Positions 17,065 through 26,489 of a stretch of 64,000 nt of DNA are shown piece by piece. The DNA comes from Clostridium hydrogenum (GTDB lineage: Bacteria > Bacillota > Clostridia > Clostridiales > Clostridiaceae). The DNA lies in contig NZ_JAEACT010000002.1 in the NCBI RefSeq assembly GCF_021432385.1, positions 2,469,501 through 2,533,500 on the forward strand. The letters are read 5' to 3'. Positions within the stretch are counted from its first letter, which is position 1, and every line of letters starts with the position of its first letter. The notes under the pieces are model-generated. The model saw only the letters and a list, made by a program, of their open reading frames with translations. It did not search any database and was not told where the DNA came from. The position numbers and the translations under genes are program-made.

Positions 17065-17085
17065 GCGAATAATTTTATTTTAAAT

Positions 17086-17162
17086 TGGTGCGTCATCGGG
17101 GACTCGAACCCCGGGCACCCTGATTAAGAGTCAGGTGCTCTACCAACTGAGCTAATAACGCA
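17086..17162 (-). tRNA. tRNA-Lys (anticodon CTT)
   Basis: Loop CTCTTAA, encoded CCA. In block 3 this gene is moved to the end of the block. Confidence 0.97.
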
Positions 17163-17167
17163 CATTT

Positions 17168-17242
17168 TGGAGCGGGTAGAGGGAATCGAACCCTCGTAAC
17201 TAGCTTGGAAGGCTAGCACTCTACCATTGAGTTACACCCGCA
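17168..17242 (-). tRNA. tRNA-Gly (anticodon TCC)
   Basis: Loop CTTCCAA, encoded CCA. Confidence 0.97.
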
Positions 17243-17277
17243 TATCTTGTTTCAAACTAATAAATAATTTTAATATA

Positions 17278-17355
17278 TGGTGCGTTTTAAGGGATTCGAA
17301 CCCCTGGCCCACGGCTTAGAAGGCCGTTGCTCTATCCAACTGAGCTAAAAACGCA
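17278..17355 (-). tRNA. tRNA-Arg (anticodon TCT)
   Basis: Loop CTTCTAA, encoded CCA. Confidence 0.97.
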
Positions 17356-17361
17356 CATTTT

Positions 17362-17436
17362 TGGAGCGGGTAGAGGGAATCGAACCCTCGTAACTAGCTT
17401 GGAAGGCTAGCACTCTACCATTGAGTTACACCCGCA
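17362..17436 (-). tRNA. tRNA-Gly (anticodon TCC)
   Basis: Loop CTTCCAA, encoded CCA. Confidence 0.97.
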
Positions 17437-17438
17437 TA

Positions 17439-17514
17439 TGGAGCGGAAGACGAGATTCGAACTCGCGACGTTCACCTTGGCAAGGTGACGCTCTACCACT
17501 GAGCCACTCCCGCA
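17439..17514 (-). tRNA. tRNA-Gly (anticodon GCC)
   Basis: Loop TTGCCAA, encoded CCA; two bases from the neighbouring tRNA. Confidence 0.97.
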
Positions 17515-17527
17515 TGTTTTATTTTGT

Positions 17528-17611
17528 TGGTGCAGGTAGAGGGAGTCGAACCCACACACCGAAGTACTAGATCCTAAGTCTAGCGCGTCTGCCAATTCCG
17601 CCATACCTGCA
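17528..17611 (-). tRNA. tRNA-Leu (anticodon TAG)
   Basis: Loop CTTAGGA, long variable arm as in the 16488 copy, encoded CCA. Confidence 0.97.
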
Positions 17612-17612
17612 T

Positions 17613-17689
17613 TGGTGGCTTATCGGGGAGTCGAACCCCGGACACCATGATTAAAAGTCATGTGCTCTACCAACTGAGCTAATAAACCA
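17613..17689 (-). tRNA. tRNA-Lys (anticodon TTT)
   Basis: Loop CTTTTAA, encoded CCA. Confidence 0.97.
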
Positions 17690-17707
17690 TGTACTATTTT
17701 TTTAAGT

Positions 17708-17782
17708 TGGCTGGGATGGCAGGATTTGAACCTACGGATGCAGCAGTCAAAGTGCTGTGCCTTACCGCTTGGCGACATCCCA
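17708..17782 (-). tRNA. tRNA-Gln (anticodon TTG)
   Basis: Loop CTTTGAC, encoded CCA. Confidence 0.97.
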
Positions 17783-17787
17783 GCATT

Positions 17788-17864
17788 TGGGGTGGATATA
17801 GGGACTCGAACCCTAGACAACCAGAACCACAATCTGGCGCTCTACCAACTGAACTATATCCACC
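17788..17864 (-). tRNA. tRNA-His (anticodon GTG)
   Basis: Loop TTGTGGT, G(-1) encoded at 17864, encoded CCA. Confidence 0.97.
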
Positions 17865-17869
17865 ATATT

Positions 17870-17947
17870 TGGTGCGTTTTAAGGGATTCGAACCCCTGGC
17901 CCACGGCTTAGAAGGCCGTTGCTCTATCCAACTGAGCTAAAAACGCA
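17870..17947 (-). tRNA. tRNA-Arg (anticodon TCT)
   Basis: Loop CTTCTAA, encoded CCA. It takes the place that tRNA-Lys(CTT) has in blocks 1 and 2. Confidence 0.97.
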
Positions 17948-17952
17948 CATTT

Positions 17953-18027
17953 TGGAGCGGGTAGAGGGAATCGAACCCTCGTAACTAGCTTGGAAGGCTA
18001 GCACTCTACCATTGAGTTACACCCGCA
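17953..18027 (-). tRNA. tRNA-Gly (anticodon TCC)
   Basis: Loop CTTCCAA, encoded CCA. Confidence 0.97.
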
Positions 18028-18031
18028 TATT

Positions 18032-18107
18032 TGGTCGGGGTGACAGGGATTGAACCTGCGACCTCATGGTCCCAAACCACGCGCGCTCCCATCTGCGCCA
18101 CACCCCG
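18032..18107 (-). tRNA. tRNA-Pro (anticodon TGG)
   Basis: Loop TTTGGGA, encoded CCA. First gene behind the promoter at 18177-18205. Confidence 0.97.
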
Positions 18108-18176
18108 GCGAGTAATCTTATTTTCATCAGGCATCTGACTTGTTGTTTGTTTGTCGCTCGCCTGACGACAGAGACT

Positions 18177-18205
18177 ATTCTACACTATCCTGTCGAATAC
18201 GTCAA
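18177..18205 (-). promoter_or_regulatory. promoter of tRNA blocks 3 and 2
   Basis: Minus strand TTGACG (18205-18200), 17-base spacer, TAGAAT (18182-18177); drives 23 tRNA genes to the terminator at 16041. Confidence 0.9.
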
Positions 18206-18223
18206 CCCCTTTTTTTATTTTTT

Positions 18224-18694
18224 TTATATATTTTTTATTAAGGCATTAATTTCTTCCCCTTCAATGTCTATGAAAGCCAAACTATTGGGACCTTTCCTGG
18301 ATAATGATGCACTTCCTGGATTAATAAATAAAATTCCATACTCATTTATTAAAAGTGATTCGTGAGTATGCCCAAAAAGGGCAACATCTGCCTTCACTTC
18401 CATAGCTCTGTATCTTAATTTATTTAAATCATACTTTACCCCATATCTATGTCCATGTGTAATTAAAAAAACTTTCCCACCTATATTTTCAACAACTTCC
18501 ATAGGAGCATCACACATAAAATCACAATTTCCCATAACATTTATGATTTTTCCGTTATAATATTTCTTAATTTCCTTAACATCATCTACATTATCTCCCA
18601 AATGTATTAATAAATCCACATCTTTTGTATGAGTACACGCTTTCTTTATCATTTGCTTACCTCTATGTGTATCACTTATAACAGCTATGCGCAT
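18224..18694 (-). CDS. YfcE/MJ0936-type metallophosphoesterase
   Basis: A 156-residue calcineurin-like phosphodiesterase with the ordered metal ligands DTHRG (near residue 8), HLGDN, GNCD, THGHRYG and GHTH. Family members hydrolyse phosphodiester bonds with Mn2+; the physiological substrate is not known. ATG 18694 is preferred because GGGAGTG lies 7 bases upstream, which is better than the ATGs 2 and 5 codons before. It follows rdgB in the same direction by 32 bases and ends close to the tRNA promoter. Confidence 0.85.
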   Translation of the reverse strand: MRIAVISDTHRGKQMIKKACTHTKDVDLLIHLGDNVDDVKEIKKYYNGKIINVMGNCDFMCDAPMEVVENIGGKVFLITHGHRYGVKYDLNKLRYRAMEVKADVALFGHTHESLLINEYGILFINPGSASLSRKGPNSLAFIDIEGEEINALIKNI

Positions 18695-18724
18695 TTTCAT
18701 CACTCCCATAATATATTTTTTATT

Positions 18725-18774
18725 GGCTATATTTTAAATAAGTGTTGATTTTCACACTTATTTAAAACATAGCT
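18725..18774 (-). repeat. family B hairpin overlapping the rdgB 3' end
   Basis: GGCTATATTTTAAATAAGTG / CACTTATTTAAAACATAGC. The last dozen codons and stop of rdgB lie inside it. It lacks a long T run, so it may be an mRNA 3'-end or weak terminator hairpin. Confidence 0.7.
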
Positions 18775-19374
18775 TCCTTTAGTATGTTTGGCTATTTCTT
18801 CAAGTAATTTTTTTAAAGCTATCGCTCTATGACTTATACTATTTTTCTCCTCAGAAGCTATTTCTGCAAAGGTTTTATTATATTTAGGCATATAAAACAA
18901 AGGATCATATCCAAATCCATCTTTTCCCGCTTCTTTTTCAGCTATGTATCCTTCAACTTCTCCCTGTACTTTTATAATATTATTGTCATCTATTATAAAA
19001 ACAATTGCACATATAAATTTTGCCTTTCTTTTTTCAAACGGTACTCCTTTTAACATTTCTAATAATTTCTCATTGTTTTTGCTGTCATTTCCATGTTCCC
19101 CTGCAAATCTGGCAGAATAAATTCCAGGTGCACCATTTAACACTTCTACAGCAAGACCAGAATCATCTGCAATCACCATTGAACCATTTTTTAATTTATG
19201 AATTTCAGCAGCCTTTTTATATGCATTTTCCATAAAAGTCTGTCCATTTTCTTCTACCTCTATATCTATTCCTGCTTCGCTTTGAGAAAGAATACTAACC
19301 TTATAATCCTTTAATATTTCTTTTATTTCTTTTATTTTATTTTTATTATTACTTGCAATTATCACATTATTCAT
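18727..19374 (-). CDS. rdgB: RdgB/HAM1-type nucleoside triphosphate pyrophosphatase
   Basis: Hydrolyses dITP, XTP and ITP to monophosphates and keeps non-canonical purines out of DNA. Motifs: [10 protein letters not shown] at the start, [21 protein letters not shown] at about residues 71-90, FGYDPLFY near 155 and [10 protein letters not shown] near 180. The frame continues past the usual end for about a dozen residues ([12 protein letters not shown]) that are encoded by a family B hairpin, so the C-terminus is extended compared with the family's ~200 residues. It lies between the AIR-synthase-like gene and the phosphoesterase gene. Confidence 0.93.
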   Translation of the reverse strand: MNNVIIASNNKNKIKEIKEILKDYKVSILSQSEAGIDIEVEENGQTFMENAYKKAAEIHKLKNGSMVIADDSGLAVEVLNGAPGIYSARFAGEHGNDSKNNEKLLEMLKGVPFEKRKAKFICAIVFIIDDNNIIKVQGEVEGYIAEKEAGKDGFGYDPLFYMPKYNKTFAEIASEEKNSISHRAIALKKLLEEIAKHTKGSYVLNKCENQHLFKI

Positions 19375-19436
19375 TTTATTCCACCATTCTATTTAAATTA
19401 CGCAAAAATAGCCAAAGCTTTGGCTTGTTATTTTCT

Positions 19437-20423
19437 TTAATCTGCCTTATATATTTTAAAAAGCTCATCACATTTAGGAGGTATTACTTCAATCTCTTCT
19501 GTACCTTCAACCAATATTCCTCTGCTTTCAACTATTTTTCCAATTATAACTGCATTTATTCCATTATCTTTTAAATTTTCTACAAGCTTGTTTCCATCTT
19601 TAACACATATAAGCATGCTTCCTGATGATATAAACCTTAAGCAGTCTATATTAAATATTTCTGTGATTTTTTTTGTAACATTGCTCACCGGCATTTTATT
19701 GCTATACACTTTAAACCCAACATTAGAAGCCTTTGCAACTTCCCATAGTGCACCAAGTACACCACCCTCTGTTATATCATGCATACTGCTAACTTCAAAT
19801 TTCCCTGCAATTTTACCCTCTTCTACAACACTTAATTTTTCACCATAGGACTTTGCTTCTTCAATTTCATCTTTAGAAAGGTATTTCTCTAGTTTATTAA
19901 ATTTTTCATTAATTGCAATATATGTTCCTTCCATACCAATACTTTTTGTGACTATTATATCATCACCAACATGAGCACCACATGTAAGAACTGTTTTATC
20001 TTTTATTGCTTTACCTACAGCCGTACAAGAAATCACCATTCTATTTACAGCATCCGTAACTTCTGTGTGACCTCCTAGAACTTGAATATTTAATTTCTCG
20101 CATTCTAGGCTTATTTCTACCATAACTTCTTTTATGTCCTCTATTGAAGCTGATGGAGGTGCCATTATTGTAACTAAAATTCCAACTGGCTCTGCACCAG
20201 ATGAAGCTATGTCATTACAATTGATATTAACTGCCAATTTTCCAATTCCACTTTCCGCCGCAGTTATCGGATCTGTAGACAATATGCATTCATAATCTCC
20301 ATAATTTACTATAGAGCAATCTTCACCAATACCACCACTTACTATCACGTCACTACGTATATTTCCTCTATTACTATCTATAATTGTTTTTAAATCATCC
20401 CAATTTAATTTACCAATGTCCAT
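19437..20423 (-). CDS. AIR-synthase-like (HypE/PurM superfamily) protein
   Basis: A 328-residue protein with the ATP-binding PurM/HypE fold: GGIGEDCSIV near residue 31, STDPITAAESGIGKLAVN near 50-70, VLGGHTEVTDAV near 115 and MHDITEGGVLGALWEV near 215. The last motif is typical of the HypE/ThiL/SelD group. No hydrogenase genes or HypE C-terminal cysteine tail are seen (the end is KCDELFKIYKAD), so a specific hydrogenase role is not supported. It may be a standalone AIR-synthase-related protein as in many clostridia. Confidence 0.7.
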   Translation of the reverse strand: MDIGKLNWDDLKTIIDSNRGNIRSDVIVSGGIGEDCSIVNYGDYECILSTDPITAAESGIGKLAVNINCNDIASSGAEPVGILVTIMAPPSASIEDIKEVMVEISLECEKLNIQVLGGHTEVTDAVNRMVISCTAVGKAIKDKTVLTCGAHVGDDIIVTKSIGMEGTYIAINEKFNKLEKYLSKDEIEEAKSYGEKLSVVEEGKIAGKFEVSSMHDITEGGVLGALWEVAKASNVGFKVYSNKMPVSNVTKKITEIFNIDCLRFISSGSMLICVKDGNKLVENLKDNGINAVIIGKIVESRGILVEGTEEIEVIPPKCDELFKIYKAD

Positions 20424-20532
20424 TATTACAATCTCCTTAAAGTCAGTATAATTTTATTTAATATTTATTCACAATTAGCAATCTTAAATCATAATATATA
20501 AAGTAGATTATTTTATCAAGGCGGTGCATGTT

Positions 20533-21915
20533 TTGAAATATATAGGTCCTTTTTTTAGATCAAACTCCTTAACAAAAAATAATATTGCAAATCAATTATT
20601 TCACCTTTCAAAAGAAAGTGTAAAAGATATAGTTTTTAATTCCAAGTGCGGAATAACAATTCCATTTAAGGAACTAAAAATAAAAGATATCCCTGTAAAT
20701 GATATTAACATATTTAAATCATTTTCTCCACTGCTGTGCCTATATAAAAAATCTAATTGTAATTTATATAATTTAGATAAGCACTTATGTTGGGATGAAA
20801 GCAAAGCGAAAATGCACATACTTATATCAAGCAATTCTTATATGACTTTATCCTTATTAGAATTGGCTGAATATTTTTCAAAATTCAAATCAACATATCC
20901 TAAAAAATTCTACTATAGAAGTTTATATTGTAATACTGCAAAAAAGCAGCTTGACTTTTATGCAGCAAATCTTAGAAATGTAGATGGAGTTTTTATAGAT
21001 AAAAAAGATATTTCTAATGATCTTAGCTCAGAAATAAAACTAGAAGAAAAGGGTAAGCCTTTTAAATTTTCAGACCAAGCTTTGCTAATGTGTGCATATT
21101 ATAAATTTTCAACTTTATCCGATGAAAAGTACTCCATAGAATACAAAAATTTTTCATTCGATATTTTAAAAATGTTCTTACAATTCAAAGATGAATTATA
21201 TGATTTATCAGCAAAAGAATTAAACAAACTAGTTTTAGCTCTAAATATATTTTTTGATTACAGTAAAGACATTAAATGTTATAGCTTACTAATTGATTTA
21301 TTTGAATATCTTACAGAAAATCATGTTATAGAATATAGCAATAATGTTACAAATGCATGTTTAACATGCCTTAATTCGTTAATTCTATACAAAAACTCTA
21401 ACTTACTAAAATTTAAATCTCAAGCTTTAAACATATACGAGAACTTAGCTAACCTATACAATCCTGAATATGGTATGTTTATAAAGGAAACTCCTAAAAA
21501 AGATTGCAGCTTTTATTCAACAGAAATAATATTATATCTTGTCAATTCAATACTAGCAAATAAGTTATGTGAAAATAAAGAAATGTATATTTCAATAGTA
21601 TTAGATGTATTTAAACACCAAATATTAGAATCTGGTATAATACCATCTTGGCCAGAAGTTCCTCCTTTAGACGATCCTGAAAGATACAAAAATTTCTCAC
21701 TAAAATCAGAGGATTTACTTGAAGAAAATAACTTTAAAATGCCAACACTGGCAACCCCTGCTGCTAGCGAAATAGCCCCAATTTTCTTTAAAGAAATCAC
21801 CTTTAATAAGAAAAAAAGAGTTTTTGACTCGCCTAAGCAATCTTTTTATAGTGATAACAATATGTTTATATTTTTTATACTAATTCATTTGTTTAAAGGT
21901 AATTTTAACTGCTAA
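20533..21915 (+). CDS. uncharacterised 460-residue protein
   Basis: I do not recognise this protein. It is rich in Lys, Asn, Phe and Leu, has no signal peptide or membrane helix, and its middle part (about residues 170-350) is made of regular helical stretches such as DQALLMCAYYKF, LNKLVLALNIFF and NACLTCLNSLILYKNS. This is consistent with an alpha/alpha-toroid or helical-repeat fold, an inference only. The start TTG 20533 is preferred because AAGGCGGTG stands 6 bases upstream; the GTG three codons earlier overlaps this site. It is monocistronic, divergent from the AIR-synthase-like gene. Confidence 0.6.
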   Translation: MKYIGPFFRSNSLTKNNIANQLFHLSKESVKDIVFNSKCGITIPFKELKIKDIPVNDINIFKSFSPLLCLYKKSNCNLYNLDKHLCWDESKAKMHILISSNSYMTLSLLELAEYFSKFKSTYPKKFYYRSLYCNTAKKQLDFYAANLRNVDGVFIDKKDISNDLSSEIKLEEKGKPFKFSDQALLMCAYYKFSTLSDEKYSIEYKNFSFDILKMFLQFKDELYDLSAKELNKLVLALNIFFDYSKDIKCYSLLIDLFEYLTENHVIEYSNNVTNACLTCLNSLILYKNSNLLKFKSQALNIYENLANLYNPEYGMFIKETPKKDCSFYSTEIILYLVNSILANKLCENKEMYISIVLDVFKHQILESGIIPSWPEVPPLDDPERYKNFSLKSEDLLEENNFKMPTLATPAASEIAPIFFKEITFNKKKRVFDSPKQSFYSDNNMFIFFILIHLFKGNFNC

Positions 21916-22007
21916 TGGCGTAACTATCCCACTAAGATTGTTTAATACGTAGCTTTTATTATTTGTTTATAAAATAATTTTGCGTGACAGCTCATAACGC
22001 TATATAT

Positions 22008-23627
22008 TTATTTATGGTACTTTAATTGGGAAATAATTAAAGCGCCATACTTATCTTCACTTATTCCACCAATAAATTTCTTAGCACATATCATATTATT
22101 TTTATAACATATAGGAACCATTGGCATATCAAAAAATAGCTGCTGATACATTTTACGGCTATATTCATCAATTTTATTTTTATCAGTAGAAACGCTTAAA
22201 CTATACATAAAATCATCATATGCAATATTAGAATACCCTGTTATATTAAATGGTGAGTTTGAATTCCACATTTCTAAAAAACTCTCAGGATTATTATAAG
22301 CAATGTTATATTGTCCAAAGTAAATATCATACTCACCTTTTTTTAATATTTCATTTATATCCTTTCTATTATATCCTTTTAAATCAAAATTTATTTTTTC
22401 ATTAGCACCAGAATCCTTTATATTTTTATTTATGTTATCAGTAATTAACTGGCACATTTTCCTATTCAGTGAACTTTCTTCAAAAACAACAGTAACCTTA
22501 TTTGGATTTGCATATCCACTTTTAGTTAATTCGCTAGCTATCTCCTTCAAGTCCATTTTTCCAAATAAATCACTAGAAGTTATATTCCCTTGAATTTTCT
22601 TATCAACAAAGTTATAACATGGTGATATAACCCCCTGTGGTAAATTATCTATCAAATTTTTTCTATCAATAGCTGCACTTATTGCCCTTCTAAAATCTAC
22701 TGAATTTGTTACCGATGAATTTTTAAGATTAAAATAAATAGCATCTACATTAAAAGTCGGAAAAATTTTAACTTGATTATCCTTTTTTAACCTTTCAATT
22801 TCACTTGTTGGCGGATTTGAAAACATATCGATTGTATCAGAATCAAAATCAGTAATTGAATATGCACTTATATTAGTTAATTTATTATAAAATTTTAGCT
22901 TCAACTTATTACTGATAACTTCATCTTTCATAGCATAATTTTGATTTTTAGTAATCAATAAAGTATCTTCCGACACATTTGTTAATGTATATGGACCAGT
23001 ATACTTTATTTTTTTATATTCTTTTTTCCAGTTTTCTAAGCTACCATTAAATTCTCTTAAAGTAAACTCTGGTCTTGATAAAATGCTCAAGAAATAATTA
23101 CAGGGATTATTTAACCTTATCCTGAGCGTTTTATCATCTAGAGCATTTATAGCAACATCATTAAAATCAGCTTTTCCTTGATTGTAGGCTTTAGCTCCAT
23201 ATATAAATCTAAGTTCATAGGCATAACTATTTCCATATTTTGAAGACAATATACTTTTAAAAAAATCAACGAAATCACTTGCAGTAATACCAGTTCCATC
23301 ACTCCATTTTGCATCATTTTTTATATGAAATGTGTATTCTGTTTTATCTTTTGAGACATCCCATTTTTCTGCTAATGCAGATTTGATTTGCATAGTATTA
23401 CTGTCTTCACATACAAGCCCTGTAAAAAGCGCTTTCAAAATTTCATTACTTTTAGAATTGTATTCATTAAATTTACTAAAACTTTCAGGTACCTCGCCAA
23501 TATCATAAACCAAATAACTTTCTTTATTCGATGTTTGAAATTCTTCACTTTTCTTTTCAACGCAGCCACTTAATACAAAATTCATGATTATTATATATAT
23601 AATAATTTTATAATATTTTTTCATCAT
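22008..23627 (-). CDS. peptide-binding lipoprotein (OppA/SBP family 5)
   Basis: The 539-residue protein has a lipoprotein signal (MMKKYYKIIIYIIIMNFVL followed by SGC) and the family 5 solute-binding layout: EKWDVSKDKTEYTFHIKNDAKWSDG near residue 85-110, and FRRAISAAIDRKNLI near 310. It should bind oligopeptides or similar ligands outside the membrane. No ABC permease or ATPase gene is adjacent, so it would act with a transporter encoded elsewhere, or as a receptor. The orphan permease copies at 38.6-40.9 kb are of the matching family, but are far away. Confidence 0.85.
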   Translation of the reverse strand: MMKKYYKIIIYIIIMNFVLSGCVEKKSEEFQTSNKESYLVYDIGEVPESFSKFNEYNSKSNEILKALFTGLVCEDSNTMQIKSALAEKWDVSKDKTEYTFHIKNDAKWSDGTGITASDFVDFFKSILSSKYGNSYAYELRFIYGAKAYNQGKADFNDVAINALDDKTLRIRLNNPCNYFLSILSRPEFTLREFNGSLENWKKEYKKIKYTGPYTLTNVSEDTLLITKNQNYAMKDEVISNKLKLKFYNKLTNISAYSITDFDSDTIDMFSNPPTSEIERLKKDNQVKIFPTFNVDAIYFNLKNSSVTNSVDFRRAISAAIDRKNLIDNLPQGVISPCYNFVDKKIQGNITSSDLFGKMDLKEIASELTKSGYANPNKVTVVFEESSLNRKMCQLITDNINKNIKDSGANEKINFDLKGYNRKDINEILKKGEYDIYFGQYNIAYNNPESFLEMWNSNSPFNITGYSNIAYDDFMYSLSVSTDKNKIDEYSRKMYQQLFFDMPMVPICYKNNMICAKKFIGGISEDKYGALIISQLKYHK

Positions 23628-23814
23628 CTTTACTCCAAACTCCCATAAATATTACATACTTTAATTATTTACAAAATAAAGACAAAATAAACATTTTTAA
23701 TTTTTTCTATTTCTGCTTTTGCTTTAAATATGTTATATTTAGTAATTATTTATGCTATAATACATTTCGTAGCAGCTATTACGATAATATATAAACAATT
23801 TGGAGGTTACAGCG

Positions 23815-24054
23815 ATGGAAATAGCATTAGGCATAGTTGGGCTTATTACGATGATTATTTTTTCTTTTATAGGCATATGGGGTTTTATAATATTGAAACA
23901 GCTATTAAATCAAGCAAAGTATAAGAATTATTTAATGGAAAAGTTAATTGAAAGCATAATTCTAACTTCAAAGAAAACTGATGATTCACAAATAGATGAT
24001 ACTTCTAATTCTCTCGAAGACGAAAATATGGATAATGACACTATAAAGTTTTAA
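23815..24054 (+). CDS. small single-pass membrane protein, unknown
   Basis: About 79 residues: an N-terminal membrane helix (IALGIVGLITMIIFSFIGIW) and an acidic soluble tail rich in Asp, Ser and Glu. ATG 23815 follows TTTGGAGGT at 7 bases; an upstream TTG in frame overlaps the ribosome site. No family is recognised. Confidence 0.65.
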   Translation: MEIALGIVGLITMIIFSFIGIWGFIILKQLLNQAKYKNYLMEKLIESIILTSKKTDDSQIDDTSNSLEDENMDNDTIKF

Positions 24055-24063
24055 TAAATGCGA

Positions 24064-24088
24064 AAAAAGAGCCTAAATAAGGCTCTTT
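24064..24088 (-). terminator. terminator between convergent small genes
   Basis: AAAGAGCC / GGCTCTTT with a T run on the minus strand. Confidence 0.75.
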
Positions 24089-24089
24089 A

Positions 24090-24383
24090 CTAAACGATTC
24101 CCATATACATAAAAAACAAAGTTCCAAGTGCTATAAACGCACATCCTGCTGAAAACAAAAGATTCCTAGATTTTTCGCTATTATCATAAAAATTTATGGC
24201 CCAAACAATCATTGTACAAATAATCAGTATATCTAATATTTTATAATTATTAAAGTTGATATACTTTATTGGCGTAAACTGTATTGGGATAATTTGATAT
24301 GTAGTTAGCACAGTTAAAATAAGACTTAGTATAGTGAATGCAACAAGTGCCCACCCTAAAAAACCAACAGTTTTTTTAAGCAT
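24090..24383 (-). CDS. small membrane protein, unknown
   Basis: A 97-residue protein with three hydrophobic segments (about residues 8-32, 48-66 and 76-96) and a lysine-containing start MLKKTV. A good ribosome site (GGGAGG) precedes ATG 24383. No family is recognised; topology prediction would place it in the cytoplasmic membrane. Confidence 0.65.
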   Translation of the reverse strand: MLKKTVGFLGWALVAFTILSLILTVLTTYQIIPIQFTPIKYINFNNYKILDILIICTMIVWAINFYDNSEKSRNLLFSAGCAFIALGTLFFMYMGIV

Positions 24384-24456
24384 AATACTTCCTCCCTAAA
24401 ACTCTACTAAATATATTATATTATTTTTATACTTTTGTAAATAAAAATATATTTTT

Positions 24457-26463
24457 TTAACTTTTTATCATATTTTCAAATTCTTCTTCGTTTATTATCT
24501 TAACTCCAAGTTTTAGAGCTTTATCGTACTTAGACCCTGCATTCTCACCAGCAATTACATAATCAGTTTTTTTGCTTACACTTCCAGCAACACTCGCTCC
24601 AAGTTCCTCAAGTTTTTCTTTTATTGAAGTTCTTGAATAATTTTTTAAAGTTCCTGTTGGCACCACTGTTTTTCCAGTAAAAATACTAGTTATAATTTCA
24701 CTTTCCTCATAACTTGGACTTACACCTAAAGAAAAAAGCTCATCAATAGTCTTTATTATTTTATCTTGCTTAAAAAATTCAACTATACTCTCTGCAACAA
24801 TATCTCCTATATCAGGTACAGAAGTAAGCTCTTCAAAAGTTGCAGTTTTTATTCCGTCAAAGTTCTTAAATCTTTTAACTAAATCATTAGCAGTTTTCTT
24901 ACCAACATTAGGTATTCCCAATGAATAAATAAAAGATGACAAATCACAATTTTTACTATTTTCTATAGCTGCAATTAAGTTTGCTGCTTTTTTTTCTGCA
25001 AATTTATCTAATTGTAAAAGATCTTCCTTGTTAATTCTATATAAATCCGAAATACTTTTTATATCTAATTTTTCAAATAACTGTTCCGCTGTCTTTTCGC
25101 TAAACCCTTCAATATTCATTGCTTCTCTGCTTCCAAAGTGAACTATACTTTTTACCATTTGCGGCTTACATGAGAGTGTATTTTCGCAAAACAAATGAAC
25201 TCCCTCTTGTATTATTTCGCTGCCGCAATATGGGCATTCAGTAGGTGCTTCAATTTCCTTGGTATTTCCATCATCCTCACCTGCAACTCCCATTATCTCT
25301 GGAATAACATCATTGGATCTTCTTATAAATACCCTTGAGCCTATTTTTACGCCTTTTCTATTTATATCATCCATATTATTTAAAGTAGCTCTCTTTACTA
25401 CTACTCCAGCAATTTCAACTGGTTCTAAAATTGCAGTAGGTGTAACTCTTCCACTTCTACCAACATTCCATTCAACATCTAAAAGCTCTGTAGTAGCTTC
25501 CTGTGCTTCAAACTTGAAAGCTATTGCCCATTTAGGAAATTTTATTGTATACCCAAGATATTCCCTAGTTTTAAAATCGTCAATTACTATTACAACACCA
25601 TCTATATCATAATTAAGTTCTTCTCTTATGCTTCCAACATAACTTATTTGCTCTTTTATTTCCTCCATAGTTGTACATTCTCTAATATAGTCATCGACAG
25701 GAATGCCCTTCTCCTTTAAAAAGTTCATCATTTCCATATAAGTTTTAAAAGGCTTTCCTTCATTGTATCCTACGTCATAAAACAATGCAGATAAATTTCT
25801 TTTGGCAGTTTCCTTAACATTTAGGTTTCTAAGTGCGCCTGCCGCACCATTTCTTAAATTTTTAAGCGGTACCTCCGCAGTTGAATTATATGCCTCAAAA
25901 GCTTCCTTAGTCATTATAGCCTCGCCATGTACTTCAATAACTGCTTCATTGTCTATTTTAAGGGGAATTGATTTTATGGTTTTTGCCTGCATAGTTATAT
26001 CTTCACCAATTTCTCCTGTTCCCCTTGTTGCTGCCTTTATCATAACTCCACTTTCATCATAAGTTAAATTTATTGTTAGTCCATCAAATTTTTTTGTGAG
26101 TATATATTTTAATTCTGGAAGTTTATCATCGTGAGTGCTGTTATATTCATTTAAAGCTTTTATATTTCTATTATGCCATTCTATTAGTTCCTCAAAGCTT
26201 TGTGCTTTATCCAAACTCCACAACTTTCCTTTGTGCGTATACTTCTGAAACTTTGATAGTGTCGTATCCCCAACCCTTACAGTAGGTGAATATGGGTATA
26301 CTACTCCAGTTTCTTGTTCAAGCCTTTTTAATTGATCATATTTAACATCATATTCTTTATCAGAAATGCTGGGATTATCCAAAACATAATATTCATGTGC
26401 ATATTTATTTAATTCTTCAATAAGAGTTTCCATCTGTAAAACTTTTTGATTTTTTTCACTCAT
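24457..26463 (-). CDS. ligA: NAD-dependent DNA ligase
   Basis: Seals nicks in DNA using NAD+. The 668-residue protein has the full family order: N-terminal Ia domain, adenylation site KKFDGL near residue 116, OB region, four-cysteine zinc finger (CPYCGSEI ... CENTLSC) near residue 405-430, helix-hairpin-helix repeats and a C-terminal BRCT domain ([12 protein letters not shown] to NEEEFENM). It follows pcrA by 26 bases in the yerC-pcrA-ligA order also known from Bacillus. Confidence 0.97.
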   Translation of the reverse strand: MSEKNQKVLQMETLIEELNKYAHEYYVLDNPSISDKEYDVKYDQLKRLEQETGVVYPYSPTVRVGDTTLSKFQKYTHKGKLWSLDKAQSFEELIEWHNRNIKALNEYNSTHDDKLPELKYILTKKFDGLTINLTYDESGVMIKAATRGTGEIGEDITMQAKTIKSIPLKIDNEAVIEVHGEAIMTKEAFEAYNSTAEVPLKNLRNGAAGALRNLNVKETAKRNLSALFYDVGYNEGKPFKTYMEMMNFLKEKGIPVDDYIRECTTMEEIKEQISYVGSIREELNYDIDGVVIVIDDFKTREYLGYTIKFPKWAIAFKFEAQEATTELLDVEWNVGRSGRVTPTAILEPVEIAGVVVKRATLNNMDDINRKGVKIGSRVFIRRSNDVIPEIMGVAGEDDGNTKEIEAPTECPYCGSEIIQEGVHLFCENTLSCKPQMVKSIVHFGSREAMNIEGFSEKTAEQLFEKLDIKSISDLYRINKEDLLQLDKFAEKKAANLIAAIENSKNCDLSSFIYSLGIPNVGKKTANDLVKRFKNFDGIKTATFEELTSVPDIGDIVAESIVEFFKQDKIIKTIDELFSLGVSPSYEESEIITSIFTGKTVVPTGTLKNYSRTSIKEKLEELGASVAGSVSKKTDYVIAGENAGSKYDKALKLGVKIINEEEFENMIKS

Positions 26464-26489
26464 AATTCTACTACCTCATTTTAAATAAT

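Noticed and set aside
14967..17940. Open frames of 60-80 codons with near-identical proteins across the tRNA cluster, on both strands
   Set aside because: They run through tRNA genes and repeat only because the tRNA blocks repeat.
14615..18107. Regularly repeated sequence that could be taken for a CRISPR array
   Set aside because: The repeats are tRNA genes; no short repeat/spacer pattern or cas genes are seen anywhere in the window.
19437..20423. Calling this gene hypE for hydrogenase maturation
   Set aside because: No hyp or hydrogenase genes nearby and the HypE C-terminal cysteine motif is absent.
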